A stretch of 64,000 bases of DNA from Akkermansiaceae bacterium (GCA_025457665.1 JALOTY010000012.1:43545-107544); one strand, 5' to 3'; positions 1 through 8,595 are shown, counted from the stretch's first letter. Program-made: numbers and translations. Notes: generated from the letters alone by a model not told the origin.

Positions 1-188
1 TTCATCTGCCACTGAAGCTTCCGGAATCGATCCACACCGAGGTGATTCTTTCCAAGCTCTCCCGCGACAAGAAGTTCGATGCCGGCCAGATCCGCTTCGT
101 GCTGCTGAAAAAAGCCGGAGACGCATTCGTCTCCGGCTCGGTGGGGAAAGAAGATTTGTTGGACGCCATCGAATACCTCCGGCGCTGA
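1..188 (+). CDS. aroB: 3-dehydroquinate synthase, C-terminal fragment (5' end outside window)
   Basis: The window opens inside this gene; about 61 codons are visible, ending in TGA at 186-188. The tail contains DKKFDAGQIRFVLL followed by a KAGDAF block, which I recognise from the C-terminal end of 3-dehydroquinate synthase, the shikimate-pathway enzyme converting DAHP to 3-dehydroquinate in the cytoplasm. The NAD-binding and metal-binding regions lie outside the window, so the call rests on the tail alone. It converges on the pseudopilin genes with only 7 bases between the stop codons, and its last third carries a hairpin that reads as a terminator on the other strand. Confidence 0.75.
   Translation, partial: HLPLKLPESIHTEVILSKLSRDKKFDAGQIRFVLLKKAGDAFVSGSVGKEDLLDAIEYLRR
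108..137 (-). terminator. Intrinsic terminator for the pseudopilin operon, embedded in aroB
   Basis: On the minus strand a perfect 10-bp stem (arms 128-137 and 114-123, 4-base loop) is followed directly by six T (113-108). It lies about 60-90 bases past the stop of the minus-strand pseudopilin gene, inside the coding 3' end of aroB. Confidence 0.7.
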
Positions 189-195
189 GGGCCGC

Positions 196-1128
196 TTACA
201 TGGACGGGACATTCACCACACGCGAGTAGTGGTAAACATTCCGGGCATAGTCCTCAGGCTTCAGGCCCTGACCACCGGCCATGCGGGCCAGACCGGCATC
301 GCTCAGCACGGACATGCTCAGCTCGATCCCCGTCAATCGTCCCGCCGAGATTTCGGCAGCAGTCGCTGCGGCGGTGGAAATGTTGGTCTCGATCCCCGTG
401 CCTTTGAGACGGAACTCACCGGTGCTGTTGTCGCTGCTCAGTGTCAGGCGAACGATCTTCGGCTTGGGCGCCGTCCCCGACCCAGTCGCCGCCGGAGTCA
501 CTTCCACGAGGAAGGTCACCGTGAACTGGTGAACGTTTTCACAGACGAAATTCTGCTCCTCCGTGAGGCGACCTGAGAAGGTGTTGAAAGCGGTATCGAG
601 GTCCTTGGCACCCAGAATTTTATCGAAAGTCTCATCCGGATCCACCAGCAGCCGATACAGCGCAAAGGTCGAGGTGTCACGGTTCTGGCTGCCATCGATG
701 GGGTCCTGGTAAGCAAGGCGATAGGCTGCCGTCGAGACATCCCCGACGTTGGCCGGGAAGCTGTCACCGATCTGGCCGGCGTAGCGATCCGTTGCCGCCG
801 TGGTGAAGATCAGCTCTGCCGCATTGGTGTCTCCGCTCTGGCTGCTGACCACCTTCGGCGCGTTCAGGCTTGAAATCGAAGCGTAGAGCCACTCGGAATC
901 GCTTCCCCGGCGAGAGACCAGGGATTCGAGGTCCTTGGCCATCGCATCGAGCATGACCTTGGCCTGCCGCGCCGCGCGGGTTTCCGAGCGACTGCGGGTC
1001 CAAGTGTCCGTGGCCACGCTGGTGATGGTGACGAGCACGGTCACGATGACGCTGGTGATGGCCATGGCCACCATCAGCTCAAGCAAGGTGAAACCACGGC
1101 GGGCTTTGCGAAATGTTTGGGTCTTCAT
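196..1128 (-). CDS. Pseudopilin-like protein, resembles Verru_Chthon cassette protein C
   Basis: 310 residues. The N-terminus has the prepilin signature: a basic leader, then the cleavage site RRG|FTLLELMVA and a hydrophobic helix to about residue 40, so it should be processed by a prepilin peptidase and held in the inner membrane or a pseudopilus. The rest is a long periplasmic domain without a motif I can name. Size, position and sequence style match the 'cassette protein C' family described in Verrucomicrobium and Chthoniobacter. It is the last of three co-directional genes, 12 bases after the preceding one. Role in type II secretion-like assembly is inferred. Confidence 0.75.
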   Translation of the reverse strand: MKTQTFRKARRGFTLLELMVAMAITSVIVTVLVTITSVATDTWTRSRSETRAARQAKVMLDAMAKDLESLVSRRGSDSEWLYASISSLNAPKVVSSQSGDTNAAELIFTTAATDRYAGQIGDSFPANVGDVSTAAYRLAYQDPIDGSQNRDTSTFALYRLLVDPDETFDKILGAKDLDTAFNTFSGRLTEEQNFVCENVHQFTVTFLVEVTPAATGSGTAPKPKIVRLTLSSDNSTGEFRLKGTGIETNISTAAATAAEISAGRLTGIELSMSVLSDAGLARMAGGQGLKPEDYARNVYHYSRVVNVPSM

Positions 1129-1140
1129 GTCCGTGAAAGG

Positions 1141-1878
1141 TTAGCGGCGGACGGCAAGGTTGCGGCTGAACATCGGCGTCACGAGTTTGGTCGTGTCGAG
1201 CTTGTTCTGGATGTATTGGGGCGAAGTATTCGGCAGGGCGAAGAAATCGGCGGCAAAGGCGATCGTCGCTTCCGGATAGGCACTTGCTCCCGTTCCAGTG
1301 GCGCTATCGCCGTCGCCGGGAGTTGGATCCGTGATGGTCCCCGCTGTGCCCTTTTTCCAGGTTCCCCCGTTGAGCACGAGTTGGGTGAGTTTCACGGTAT
1401 AGACCCGCCCCTCAAGTGCCTTGAGGTCCTCAGCCAGATTCGGGTCATCTTTGCGTCGCACCACCGGCTGGACGATGAAGTCCTGGCCAGCCACACCCTC
1501 GCCCGTGAAGGGCTCGATGGTTCCGTCCGTACGGATGGTGTCTGGATTTCCGCGGTATTGATAGATCAGGATCGCGAGGTTGCTGTTGTGAGAGGAAAGA
1601 ATCCAATCGTAGGCCTTATCAAAGCCAGTATCGAAGTTTGAACTGCCGCTCGACCCAGTAGACCTGAGCGTGACGAGTTCCTTCTCCAAGGTGAAGGCGA
1701 GTCGATCGGCCTCCTGGACACTGATCGCCTTGCGGATGCCTTGGGCGGCAGGTCCAAACACGGCAAGGAAGGCGGTCAGAAGAACCGCAAGAACACCAAT
1801 GGCAATGACGGTCTCCATCAAGGTGAAACCGCGGGCCCGACGGCCACTTGAAATGAGGGATTTTTTCATGGGGAACAT
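1141..1878 (-). CDS. Pseudopilin-like protein, resembles Verru_Chthon cassette protein B
   Basis: 245 residues from the first ATG at 1878; a second in-frame ATG at 1869 (MKKSLISS) gives a more typical leader and may be the real start. The N-terminus carries the prepilin cleavage motif RG|FTLMETVIAIG (Glu at +5) and a hydrophobic helix. The first ATG overlaps the stop of the upstream gene by one base (TGATG), so the two are probably translationally coupled. The remainder looks like a minor pseudopilin of the GspI/GspJ style; assignment to cassette protein B is from length, order and general resemblance. Confidence 0.72.
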   Translation of the reverse strand: MFPMKKSLISSGRRARGFTLMETVIAIGVLAVLLTAFLAVFGPAAQGIRKAISVQEADRLAFTLEKELVTLRSTGSSGSSNFDTGFDKAYDWILSSHNSNLAILIYQYRGNPDTIRTDGTIEPFTGEGVAGQDFIVQPVVRRKDDPNLAEDLKALEGRVYTVKLTQLVLNGGTWKKGTAGTITDPTPGDGDSATGTGASAYPEATIAFAADFFALPNTSPQYIQNKLDTTKLVTPMFSRNLAVRR

Positions 1879-2585
1879 CAGAAGTTTTTCTGGGCGGGAT
1901 CGCCCGAACCCAGGATCTGGCTCGGGTCGCGGAACAAGGAGGTCGCACCGTTCCTCCAGATGACGAAGCCACCAAAGTCGCGCTTGCCATCACCGGTGAT
2001 CCGCGGGCTGGTATCACCTTCCGGCAAGACACCGGAACCCACCACAAAACTCGGCGGACTGTAATCGCCGCTGCCTTTCAGGCCGGTGGTGCAGATGCCT
2101 TCGGAGTTGAACTCGTAGTAGGCATACTCGCCTTCGAACATCGATGAAACTCCGGTCAAACGCATTTTCTCGAGGTCCCCCGAGCCGCCTTGGTGGTCGC
2201 GCTTGCTATACACTTGGCTGAAGTAGGTCTTGTCCGGAAAGCTGTAACCACGGCTTGAGAGCACCCACTTGTTGGCTTGAGGCTGGCCGTTGGCATCCAG
2301 TTCTTCGTAGGCGACCACCATGCGCCGCAGGAAGGAGTCCGAGCGTGTCGCCCCCGTGCCATCGACATCCACAAGCACCCGCGCCCGCGTGCCTTTGCCC
2401 ACGGCAATCGACCGTGCTTCCTCAAAGACAGCTTCCGCCGTTGCCGTAGCGGCAGTGACTCCCTTGCCACCGCTGTTCCGCATGGCCACGGATCCCAAGG
2501 TCAGGAGAATGCTGATGATCGCAATCACAACCAGCAACTCCACCAAGGTGAAGCCTCCGGATGGGGTTTTTCGGATGCTCTTCAT
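1878..2585 (-). CDS. Pseudopilin, GspH-like (possibly Verru_Chthon cassette protein D)
   Basis: 235 residues from ATG 2585. The open frame continues upstream into galE, but ATG 2585 (MKSIRKTP) places a normal short leader before the prepilin site GG|FTLVELLVVIAI, so I chose it. The first helix is followed by a segment with 'EEARSIAVGKGTRARVLVD', typical of GspH/FimT-type minor pseudopilins. It is the first gene of the three-gene pseudopilin set. In the described Verru_Chthon cassette the order is A-B-C-D; here the GspH-like member comes first and I see no large cassette A protein, so the D label is tentative. Confidence 0.72.
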   Translation of the reverse strand: MKSIRKTPSGGFTLVELLVVIAIISILLTLGSVAMRNSGGKGVTAATATAEAVFEEARSIAVGKGTRARVLVDVDGTGATRSDSFLRRMVVAYEELDANGQPQANKWVLSSRGYSFPDKTYFSQVYSKRDHQGGSGDLEKMRLTGVSSMFEGEYAYYEFNSEGICTTGLKGSGDYSPPSFVVGSGVLPEGDTSPRITGDGKRDFGGFVIWRNGATSLFRDPSQILGSGDPAQKNF

Positions 2586-2670
2586 GGGTCTTTTATCTTT
2601 CGGAAAATCTGCCCCCGCCAGAAAAAATCCGCAAGCGGGAAATGTAGTTACATCGAAAATACACGAGCTT

Positions 2671-3678
2671 TCACCGGGGAAAGCGTCCACCGCCCGGTCC
2701 GGAGATCCACAACCAAGCCGTGCGGACCATTTCCCGGACATCCTTCCGCTGTGCTTCCCAGCCCAGGATTTCCTTGGCCCGCCGAGGATCTGCGAGCAGT
2801 TCCGGTGGATCACCCTCACGCCGCGGACCGTAGGTCACGGGCACTTTCCGGCCGGTCACTTCTTCCACGGCATCGATGATCTGACGCACGGAGACCCCCA
2901 CGCCGGTTCCAAGATTGCAGGCAAAACTGTCCCCGCCCCCCATGAGATGATCCAAAGCCAGCGCATGGGCATCGGCCAGATCGGCCACGTGGATGTAATC
3001 GCGGATGCAGGTCCCGTCGGGCGTCGGATAGTCGGTTCCGAAGACCTCCACGCAGGAAATCTCGCCCGTCACTGCCATCAAAACCCGCGGGATGAGGTGG
3101 GTCTCCGGTTGATGGTCCTCGCCGATTTTCCCGTCCTCCGAGGATCCGCTGGCATTGAAATACCTCAAGCAGGCGCTGCGCAGGCCCCATGCGTGACCAC
3201 AGTCGCGCAGGATCCACTCCAGCATCAGCTTGCTGCGACCGTAGGGATTGATCGGATTCTGCGGGTTCGATTCGGAAATCGGGACACTTTCCGGCACCCC
3301 ATAGGTCGCGCAGGTAGAGGAAAAAACGAAGGTCTTGCAGCCGTGATCCCGCATGACCTCGAGCAAGGTGAGAGGCTCGGCGGTATTGTTGCGGTAGTAT
3401 TTGAGAGGGTCTGTGACCGACTCCCCGACAAAGGCAAAGGCGGCAAAATGCACCACGGCTCCAAACTGGTGCCTCGCGAAAAGCTGGGTCAGAAGCGCCT
3501 TGTCTCCCACTTCGCCTTCCACCAGTTCCACGCCTTCATCGACGATCGCCCCCGGGTGTCCGAAAACAAGATTATCCAAAACCACCACCTTGCGCCCTTG
3601 CGAAGCGAGAAGCCTGACCGTATGGGAACCGATGTAGCCGGCACCGCCGGTCACCAGGATCGCTGATTGATTGCTCAC
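2671..3678 (-). CDS. galE: UDP-glucose 4-epimerase
   Basis: 335 residues from GTG 3678, preceded by an AGGG a few bases upstream; the longer open frame adds an unrelated extension, so GTG is preferred. Extended SDR fold: NAD-binding TGGAGYIGSH at residues 10-19, substrate Ser/Thr at FSST (119-122), catalytic Tyr146 and Lys150 in YGRSK. Interconverts UDP-glucose and UDP-galactose in the cytoplasm, feeding polysaccharide and LPS synthesis; it could equally serve other UDP-hexoses. A perfect TTGACA lies at 3714-3709 on its strand, but no good -10 follows at the right distance. Confidence 0.93.
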   Translation of the reverse strand: MSNQSAILVTGGAGYIGSHTVRLLASQGRKVVVLDNLVFGHPGAIVDEGVELVEGEVGDKALLTQLFARHQFGAVVHFAAFAFVGESVTDPLKYYRNNTAEPLTLLEVMRDHGCKTFVFSSTCATYGVPESVPISESNPQNPINPYGRSKLMLEWILRDCGHAWGLRSACLRYFNASGSSEDGKIGEDHQPETHLIPRVLMAVTGEISCVEVFGTDYPTPDGTCIRDYIHVADLADAHALALDHLMGGGDSFACNLGTGVGVSVRQIIDAVEEVTGRKVPVTYGPRREGDPPELLADPRRAKEILGWEAQRKDVREMVRTAWLWISGPGGGRFPR

Positions 3679-3763
3679 GGCCCTGAAAACACGAAATGCG
3701 CCCCCATCTGTCAACCGCAGGGCGGCGCATGAATAAATCTCCGAAACCCGCGTCTCACTCACC

Positions 3764-4570
3764 ATGATGGCCACCATCCGTAACCTCGCCCTCGCCGCCG
3801 TCGCGGCGACCACCCTCGGCTCCTGCTACTACGACGCCTACGGTAGCGGCTATTCCTCCTCCGGGAGCTATGGCTTTTCCGGCGGCACCACCTTCATCCA
3901 CACCAGCAGCGACCGTTGGTTCTACGATCCCGCCGTGCGTTGCTACTACGACCGCCACCGCAGTTGTTACTACGATCCCTTCCTTGGTGGTTACTATCCT
4001 TCGGGATACTGCCCGCGGCCGATTGTCAATGCCCCCCACCCCTACGGATGGAACGGCCGTGGCTCCTGCCCGGTCCCGCGGAACGTCACCTACGTGAATC
4101 TGAACCGGAACCAGGATCGCATCGCCATGCTCCGCGCCCGCAATCACACGTGGGCCCAGCAGGCATCGATCCGTCAGGACGCCTCGGAGCGCTGGCAGCG
4201 CAATCAGTTCCAGGCCGCGTCCGGTTGGCAACCGAATCAGCAGGGCGGAGGTCGCCCGGGCGGGTGGGGTCAGCACCAGCACCAACCCCAGATCCAGCAA
4301 CCTCAAGTCCAGCAGCCCCAGCCGGGATTCTGGGGAAATCGGCCGCAGCAGCAGCCTCCGCAGCAACCCCAGCACGGGGGAAACTGGGGACAGCAACGCC
4401 CCGAGCGTCCCGGATTCCAAACTCCCGTCCACAATGGTGGTGGTCTGCCTCCCCAGCCTCCGGTGGTGCAGCAGCCTCCCCCTCCTCCGGTCCAGCCGCC
4501 CGCTCCCCAAGAACCGCCGCTGAACCAGCGCCAGCAGCGAATCCGGGATTTCGCCGAACAATTCCGCTAA
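3764..4570 (+). CDS. Predicted lipoprotein with Tyr/Gly-rich N-half and Pro/Gln-rich C-half
   Basis: 268 residues. A short hydrophobic signal ends in the lipobox TTLGSC (Cys21), so the mature protein should be lipid-anchored. Residues 22-75 contain three CYYD/YYD-type repeats (CYYDAYG, CYYDRHR, CYYDPFL). The C-terminal half is dominated by Gln, Pro, Gly and Trp with several proline runs and has no recognisable domain; it may be extended or wall-spanning. Start ATG 3764 is followed by a second ATG; neither has a clear SD. Transcription ends at a strong terminator just after the stop. Function unknown. Confidence 0.75.
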   Translation: MMATIRNLALAAVAATTLGSCYYDAYGSGYSSSGSYGFSGGTTFIHTSSDRWFYDPAVRCYYDRHRSCYYDPFLGGYYPSGYCPRPIVNAPHPYGWNGRGSCPVPRNVTYVNLNRNQDRIAMLRARNHTWAQQASIRQDASERWQRNQFQAASGWQPNQQGGGRPGGWGQHQHQPQIQQPQVQQPQPGFWGNRPQQQPPQQPQHGGNWGQQRPERPGFQTPVHNGGGLPPQPPVVQQPPPPPVQPPAPQEPPLNQRQQRIRDFAEQFR

Positions 4571-4579
4571 ACTGACCCT

Positions 4580-5272
4580 CTACCGAAGGCCGCCCTCGTG
4601 GCGGCCTTCGCGTTTTTCCCTGCGGGCACGCAGTTCGGCCAGATTCGCCCTAGGCCTCAGAAGCCATCGGGCCATCAGCATGCCCGCCAAGCCGCCACCC
4701 AGATGGCAGAGATGGGAAATGGCAAAAATTCCGCCGGATTCCCCCAGGCCCGGCACGAACGAAAGCGCGGCAAGGATCATCGATGCCAGCACCAGCCCGA
4801 GCCCGAAATTCCGGGCGGACAAGGGAATGGGCCACATCCGGCTTTCCGGCGAGACTGTGGAATACCACAGGATCAAGGCAAAGATCCCGCCGGATGAACC
4901 TACCAGCGCATCCCCGCTCGGCGACAGCAGGTGGAAAAGTCCACCAGCGGCCACCCCGGCACCCAAAACCTGCCAGAAGACCCGGACACCAAGGATCGAT
5001 GAAACTCTCGCCCCGAAGTATCCGAGAAACAGACCATTCAAGAGCACATGGGTCCAGTTTCCATGCAGCAGCGCATGGGTCAGGAACTGCCACAGCCATC
5101 CCTTGCCCAGACCTTCATGACTCAGGCCCAGGAGCGAATACCAGTGGATCGATCGCTCTGCACCTCCCGCCAGTTCGACAAAGCCATGGATGAGGATCAA
5201 TCCACCCGCGACCATCCACGGTGTCGGCCCGCCTCCCCGAGGAAATGAAGGGAATCGGCGGCTTCCATTCAT
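4580..5272 (-). CDS. Rhomboid family intramembrane serine protease
   Basis: 230 residues from ATG 5272, which has an AGGCGGTG-type SD; the longer open frame upstream overlaps nuoC and is not needed. Multi-spanning membrane protein with the rhomboid hallmarks: HxxxN in HVLLNG (His75, Asn79), catalytic Ser127 in GSSGG, and catalytic His190 in the CHLGGGLAG helix. It cleaves transmembrane substrates within the bilayer; substrates are unknown. It follows nuoC by 46 bases. The last 12 codons coincide with the terminator of the convergent gene, giving a charged RREKREGRHEGG tail. Confidence 0.9.
   Translation of the reverse strand: MNGSRRFPSFPRGGGPTPWMVAGGLILIHGFVELAGGAERSIHWYSLLGLSHEGLGKGWLWQFLTHALLHGNWTHVLLNGLFLGYFGARVSSILGVRVFWQVLGAGVAAGGLFHLLSPSGDALVGSSGGIFALILWYSTVSPESRMWPIPLSARNFGLGLVLASMILAALSFVPGLGESGGIFAISHLCHLGGGLAGMLMARWLLRPRANLAELRARREKREGRHEGGLR
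4584..4617 (+). terminator. Intrinsic terminator of the P/Q-rich lipoprotein gene
   Basis: Perfect 11-bp stem (4584-4594 with 4600-4610), CTCGT loop, then CG and five T. It starts 14 bases past the stop of the plus-strand gene and lies entirely inside the last codons of the convergent rhomboid gene. Confidence 0.88.
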
Positions 5273-5318
5273 GGTGCACCGCCTGTTGGAAAACTCCTTT
5301 CGGGGACCCTTCCGCTCA

Positions 5319-5891
5319 TCAATCCATCGCCTTCGAGCGCGGCTCGCGGCGGATCGGATCCTCAGCACCGGCGCTGGTCACGAAAGGCCCACCTTCCATG
5401 GGAGCCACGCCGGAGAATGCCACGTCCGGCATCTCGCTCGGACGCCCTGCCAGCGGGAAATCCTTGCGCAAGGGATGGAAAGGATAGCCCTCCCACATCA
5501 GGATGCGCCGCAGGTCCGGGTGACCCTTGAAGCGGATCCCCATCATGTCGTAAACCTCGCGCTCGTGCCACTCGGCACCCGCCCAGAGGTCCACCACCGT
5601 CGGCACTTCTTCGTCCTCACCGACCTTGGCACGCACCCGCAGATGCTTGGCGTCATCGACCGTGGCCAATTCATAAACCATCTCAAACCGCGGATCACTG
5701 CCGAAATGGTCGAGACTGGAGATATCTAACAAGAAATCATACCCGAGATCCTGGTTGGCAAACACCAGGACGTCCCTGAGGGAGGCGAGAATCACTTCGA
5801 GTGTGTGCTCACCGCGAAACTCCGTCTCCGCCACGAGCCCCGAAGCGAACTTCTGCTTCAGCACGGCAATGTCTTCTATCAGGTCGCTCAT
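5319..5891 (-). CDS. nuoC: NADH-quinone oxidoreductase subunit C (30 kDa)
   Basis: 190 residues from ATG 5891, chosen because the family begins just before the conserved helix and the longer frame runs through nuoB. The family block WHEREVYDMMGIRFKGHPDL and the following RRILMWEGYPFHPLRKDFPL are the signature of the complex I 30-kDa subunit, part of the peripheral arm. Follows nuoB with a 5-base gap. nuoD, normally next or fused, is absent; the following gene is a rhomboid protease, so this nuoBC pair is separated from the rest of complex I. Confidence 0.93.
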   Translation of the reverse strand: MSDLIEDIAVLKQKFASGLVAETEFRGEHTLEVILASLRDVLVFANQDLGYDFLLDISSLDHFGSDPRFEMVYELATVDDAKHLRVRAKVGEDEEVPTVVDLWAGAEWHEREVYDMMGIRFKGHPDLRRILMWEGYPFHPLRKDFPLAGRPSEMPDVAFSGVAPMEGGPFVTSAGAEDPIRREPRSKAMD

Positions 5892-5896
5892 GATTC

Positions 5897-6436
5897 TCAG
5901 GATGCGATGTCTTCGAAAAACTCCTTCTTCTGCTCCGCCAAAGCCGAGCTGCCTTCGATCTTCTCCTGCAGCTTCATCAATCCATTGATCAGGGCCTCGG
6001 GGCGCGGAGGGCAGCCGGAAATGTAAACATCCACCGGAATAAGCCGGTCGATCCCCTGCAAGGTCGCATAGCTCCGGTACATCCCACCGCTGGATGCACA
6101 GGCGCCCATGGCGATGCACCATTTCGGCTCCGGCATCTGGTCCCAGATGCGCTTGACCGCAAGGGCCATCTTGTAGGTCACCGTTCCGGAAACGATCATC
6201 ACATCCGCTTGCCGCGGCGAGAAACGCATGACCTCCATGCCAAAGCGGGAGAGGTCGAAACGCGAGCACGCGGACGCCATCATTTCGATCGCGCAGCAGG
6301 CAAGACCCATGGGCATCGGCCACAGGGAGTTCTTGCGCATCCAGTTCATCGCGGCATCCACCCGGGTGACGATGACATTGCCTTCGATTTTCGAATCGTA
6401 GGTCGTGAGGTGGGATTGGGAATTGTCGGAAACCAT
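5897..6436 (-). CDS. nuoB: NADH-quinone oxidoreductase subunit B (N2 Fe-S cluster)
   Basis: 179 residues. Contains all four N2-cluster ligands: adjacent Cys47-Cys48 in GLACCAIEM, Cys113 in MGACASSGG and Cys142 in SGCPPRPEA. This subunit passes electrons to quinone at the base of the peripheral arm of complex I. ATG 6436 gives a normal family length. It lies 83 bases after ispE and 5 bases before nuoC; no nuoA is present upstream, which is unusual. Confidence 0.96.
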   Translation of the reverse strand: MVSDNSQSHLTTYDSKIEGNVIVTRVDAAMNWMRKNSLWPMPMGLACCAIEMMASACSRFDLSRFGMEVMRFSPRQADVMIVSGTVTYKMALAVKRIWDQMPEPKWCIAMGACASSGGMYRSYATLQGIDRLIPVDVYISGCPPRPEALINGLMKLQEKIEGSSALAEQKKEFFEDIAS

Positions 6437-6519
6437 GGCGGCGGCGGGACCATGCCCCCCACCGCCTGACTCCTCAAGCGGTTTGTGCGCTTCTCCGGGG
6501 GGAATCGGAAGAATTTCCC

Positions 6520-7362
6520 TCAGGAACCCTCCCCCGCGGCGGTCCAGCCCGACCAGGCCCAGAGGGTTGGATCCAGTGCCCGATGCGCTCCTGCGACGAT
6601 TTCCGCTGCCGCCCCGGCATCCTCAAGGACCGCAAAAACCGTCGAACCCGAGCCACTCATCAGGGCCCCGGCCACTCCCGGCTGAGCGCGAAGCCATTCC
6701 TTCAGCTCGGCCAGAAAGCGATGTTTGCTGAAAACCGGTCGCTCCAAATCATTCAGCAATTCCCCCCAGGAAAAGGCCTGAGCCGCGTAGCCCACCCCGG
6801 GGATTTCCTCGGAATCCGCCCAGCGTCGATACGCATCCGGCGTCGCCACACCGAAACCCGGTTTGAAAAGAAGCACCGGAAGGCTCGGCAGCGTCGGCCC
6901 GGACTCGATGATCTCTCCTCGCCCGCGGACCCTCGCCACCGCGGGTCCCATGAAAAAGGGGATGTCCGACCCCAGTTTTCCGCCCAACTCCATCAGCCCA
7001 TCCATTCCGAGCCCGCTGCCAAGCATTTGATCGAGGGCCAGCAGGGTCGATGCCGCATCGCTGCTCCCGCCACCCAGTCCCGCACCGTGGGGGACCCGCT
7101 TTTCCAAATGGATGCGCAGGGGCACCCGATTTCCGGTCACTTCGCGGATGGCGGCTACGGCCTTCAAAACCAGATTCGATCCATCGAGGGGAACACCCGG
7201 CTGGTTGCAGGTGAAATGATCCTCATCCGCCACCTCGATCTCCAATCGATCCGCGAGACCCGGCAGGCGGACCATCACGGATTCCAGCTCATGAAATCCA
7301 TCCGCGCGTTTCCCCAGGATCCTGAGCGAGAGATTCAGCTTGGCCGGAGCATCGATGATCAC
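6520..7362 (-). CDS. ispE: 4-diphosphocytidyl-2-C-methyl-D-erythritol kinase
   Basis: 280 residues from GTG 7362, which places the family start [14 protein letters not shown] right after the initiator and leaves 7 bases from the upstream gene; a TTG at 7392 would add ten residues overlapping that gene. GHMP kinase signature [13 protein letters not shown] (ATP loop) and a late GSGST glycine motif are present. It phosphorylates CDP-methylerythritol in the non-mevalonate isoprenoid pathway. Probably co-transcribed with the laccase-domain gene upstream and nuoBC downstream. Confidence 0.94.
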   Translation of the reverse strand: MIIDAPAKLNLSLRILGKRADGFHELESVMVRLPGLADRLEIEVADEDHFTCNQPGVPLDGSNLVLKAVAAIREVTGNRVPLRIHLEKRVPHGAGLGGGSSDAASTLLALDQMLGSGLGMDGLMELGGKLGSDIPFFMGPAVARVRGRGEIIESGPTLPSLPVLLFKPGFGVATPDAYRRWADSEEIPGVGYAAQAFSWGELLNDLERPVFSKHRFLAELKEWLRAQPGVAGALMSGSGSTVFAVLEDAGAAAEIVAGAHRALDPTLWAWSGWTAAGEGS

Positions 7363-7369
7363 GGCCGGA

Positions 7370-8047
7370 TCATGCCCCGCAGCCCCCGGCAATCAATGCC
7401 AACATCCGACCCGTTTTGCCTTTCTCCATGCGGTAGCTGTAGCAGCCCTCGGGATCTCCTGCCGTATTCTGCCTGCAGTCCTCGAAATGCCCCACTCCCG
7501 CCGCCAGTGCCTGGCGACCGATCTCGGCAGCGAAATCGATTTCATAGTCCGGCGGACGAATGCACGGCCCCAAAACGACCACCAGATCCTCGGGACGGGT
7601 TCCGAACTCCCGCTTCATGCGCTCGACCGCCACCCCCAAGATCTCCAACTCGGTGCCCTTTTTCCCGGAATGCAGGAGGCCCACGGCACCACTGCCCCGA
7701 TCCGCCATCCAAATCGCGCCGCAATCCGCCACGTAGATTCCCAGAACCTCACCTGGCCCCGCCGTGAGCAGCCCATCCACTCCCGGCACCACCGGCATCC
7801 CGTCTCCGGCCATCCACAGATTCGCCGTCGGCACCACCGCGACCCCGCTGCCATGCACCTGCTCGGCGCGCCACCAGATCGATTTCCCGTAAGCCGCCTT
7901 GACCGATTCCTCGTGAAAACTCCTCAGCCGGCACATCGCCTGATCCCGGTCCACCTCCACCGGCAGACCCGCAATCCTCCCCACCCAGCCGGCTTTCACG
8001 CCCGGCAGGCCGTTCAATGCATCCAGATACAAAGGCGCCTCCACCAC
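7370..8047 (-). CDS. pgeF: Laccase-domain (YfiH/PgeF-type) purine nucleoside phosphorylase-like protein
   Basis: 225 residues from GTG 8047 (a second GTG follows); the open frame continues upstream through marR but the family begins near EAPLYLDALNGLPGV. Recognised blocks are the first metal His in AEQVHGSG, the Cys in VADCGAIW, HSGKKG (the last His of the site) and LGPCIRPPDYE. Family members bind zinc at an interprotomer site and have purine nucleoside phosphorylase/adenosine deaminase activity; a peptidoglycan-editing role has also been proposed. The common HAGWRG block is altered to HSGKKG here, which may affect activity. Confidence 0.85.
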   Translation of the reverse strand: MVEAPLYLDALNGLPGVKAGWVGRIAGLPVEVDRDQAMCRLRSFHEESVKAAYGKSIWWRAEQVHGSGVAVVPTANLWMAGDGMPVVPGVDGLLTAGPGEVLGIYVADCGAIWMADRGSGAVGLLHSGKKGTELEILGVAVERMKREFGTRPEDLVVVLGPCIRPPDYEIDFAAEIGRQALAAGVGHFEDCRQNTAGDPEGCYSYRMEKGKTGRMLALIAGGCGA

Positions 8048-8114
8048 AGTGCGAACACCATAGTGGAGGCGATGAAGCTTCGCAAGCGAATGGGGGAATC
8101 CGCTAACAGCTTTT

Positions 8115-8576
8115 TCAGGCGATCTCGCGGCTCTTGAGCGCACGCTTGGTGTGCTCAACAGCTTCGGCTTGATCCTCATCCATTTCGGCGAGGATGCCGG
8201 CCAGGTCCTTGGCGATTTCCTTACGCATTTTCGACACGAGTTCGACACCCTTCTGGGTAATCCGAACCATGATCTTGCGACGGTCTTCGGCGGCATGGAC
8301 CCGTTCGACATAGCCGAGTTTTTCCAAACGATCGACGAGCCCCGTGGCTGCGGCGGTCGAATGACCCATCTTCTTCGCGATATCCGACATGGTCAGATAC
8401 TCCTCGCTCGAAAGATAGGCCAAGAGGAAGAACTGCGGGAACGATACGTTTCCCTTGTTGAGTTTCGTGGACAGGTTCAGGATGCAGGAGCGCTGCGTGA
8501 ATAGGACGAAGTCAGCAAGACGGTTGGCATCGGCGTGCAGTGTCGGACCCTCTGGGCCCTGGGTGCTCAGTTTCAT
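8115..8576 (-). CDS. MarR family transcriptional regulator
   Basis: 153 residues with a winged helix: the recognition region MSDIAKKMGHSTAAATGLVDRLEKLGYVER and the wing with the DRRKIMVRIT segment are typical of MarR proteins, which act as ligand-responsive dimeric repressors. Start ATG 8576 lacks a strong SD. The gene lies between a lipoprotein gene and the laccase-domain gene on the same strand. A small inverted repeat about 20 bases upstream could be an autoregulatory operator. Target genes are not evident from the context. Confidence 0.9.
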   Translation of the reverse strand: MKLSTQGPEGPTLHADANRLADFVLFTQRSCILNLSTKLNKGNVSFPQFFLLAYLSSEEYLTMSDIAKKMGHSTAAATGLVDRLEKLGYVERVHAAEDRRKIMVRITQKGVELVSKMRKEIAKDLAGILAEMDEDQAEAVEHTKRALKSREIA

Positions 8577-8595
8577 GATGGCTGGTTGTAGTGTT

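Noticed and set aside
3679..3763. TTGACA as -35 of a galE promoter
   Set aside because: No convincing -10 at 16-18 bases; the leader would be nearly absent. Left as a remark only.
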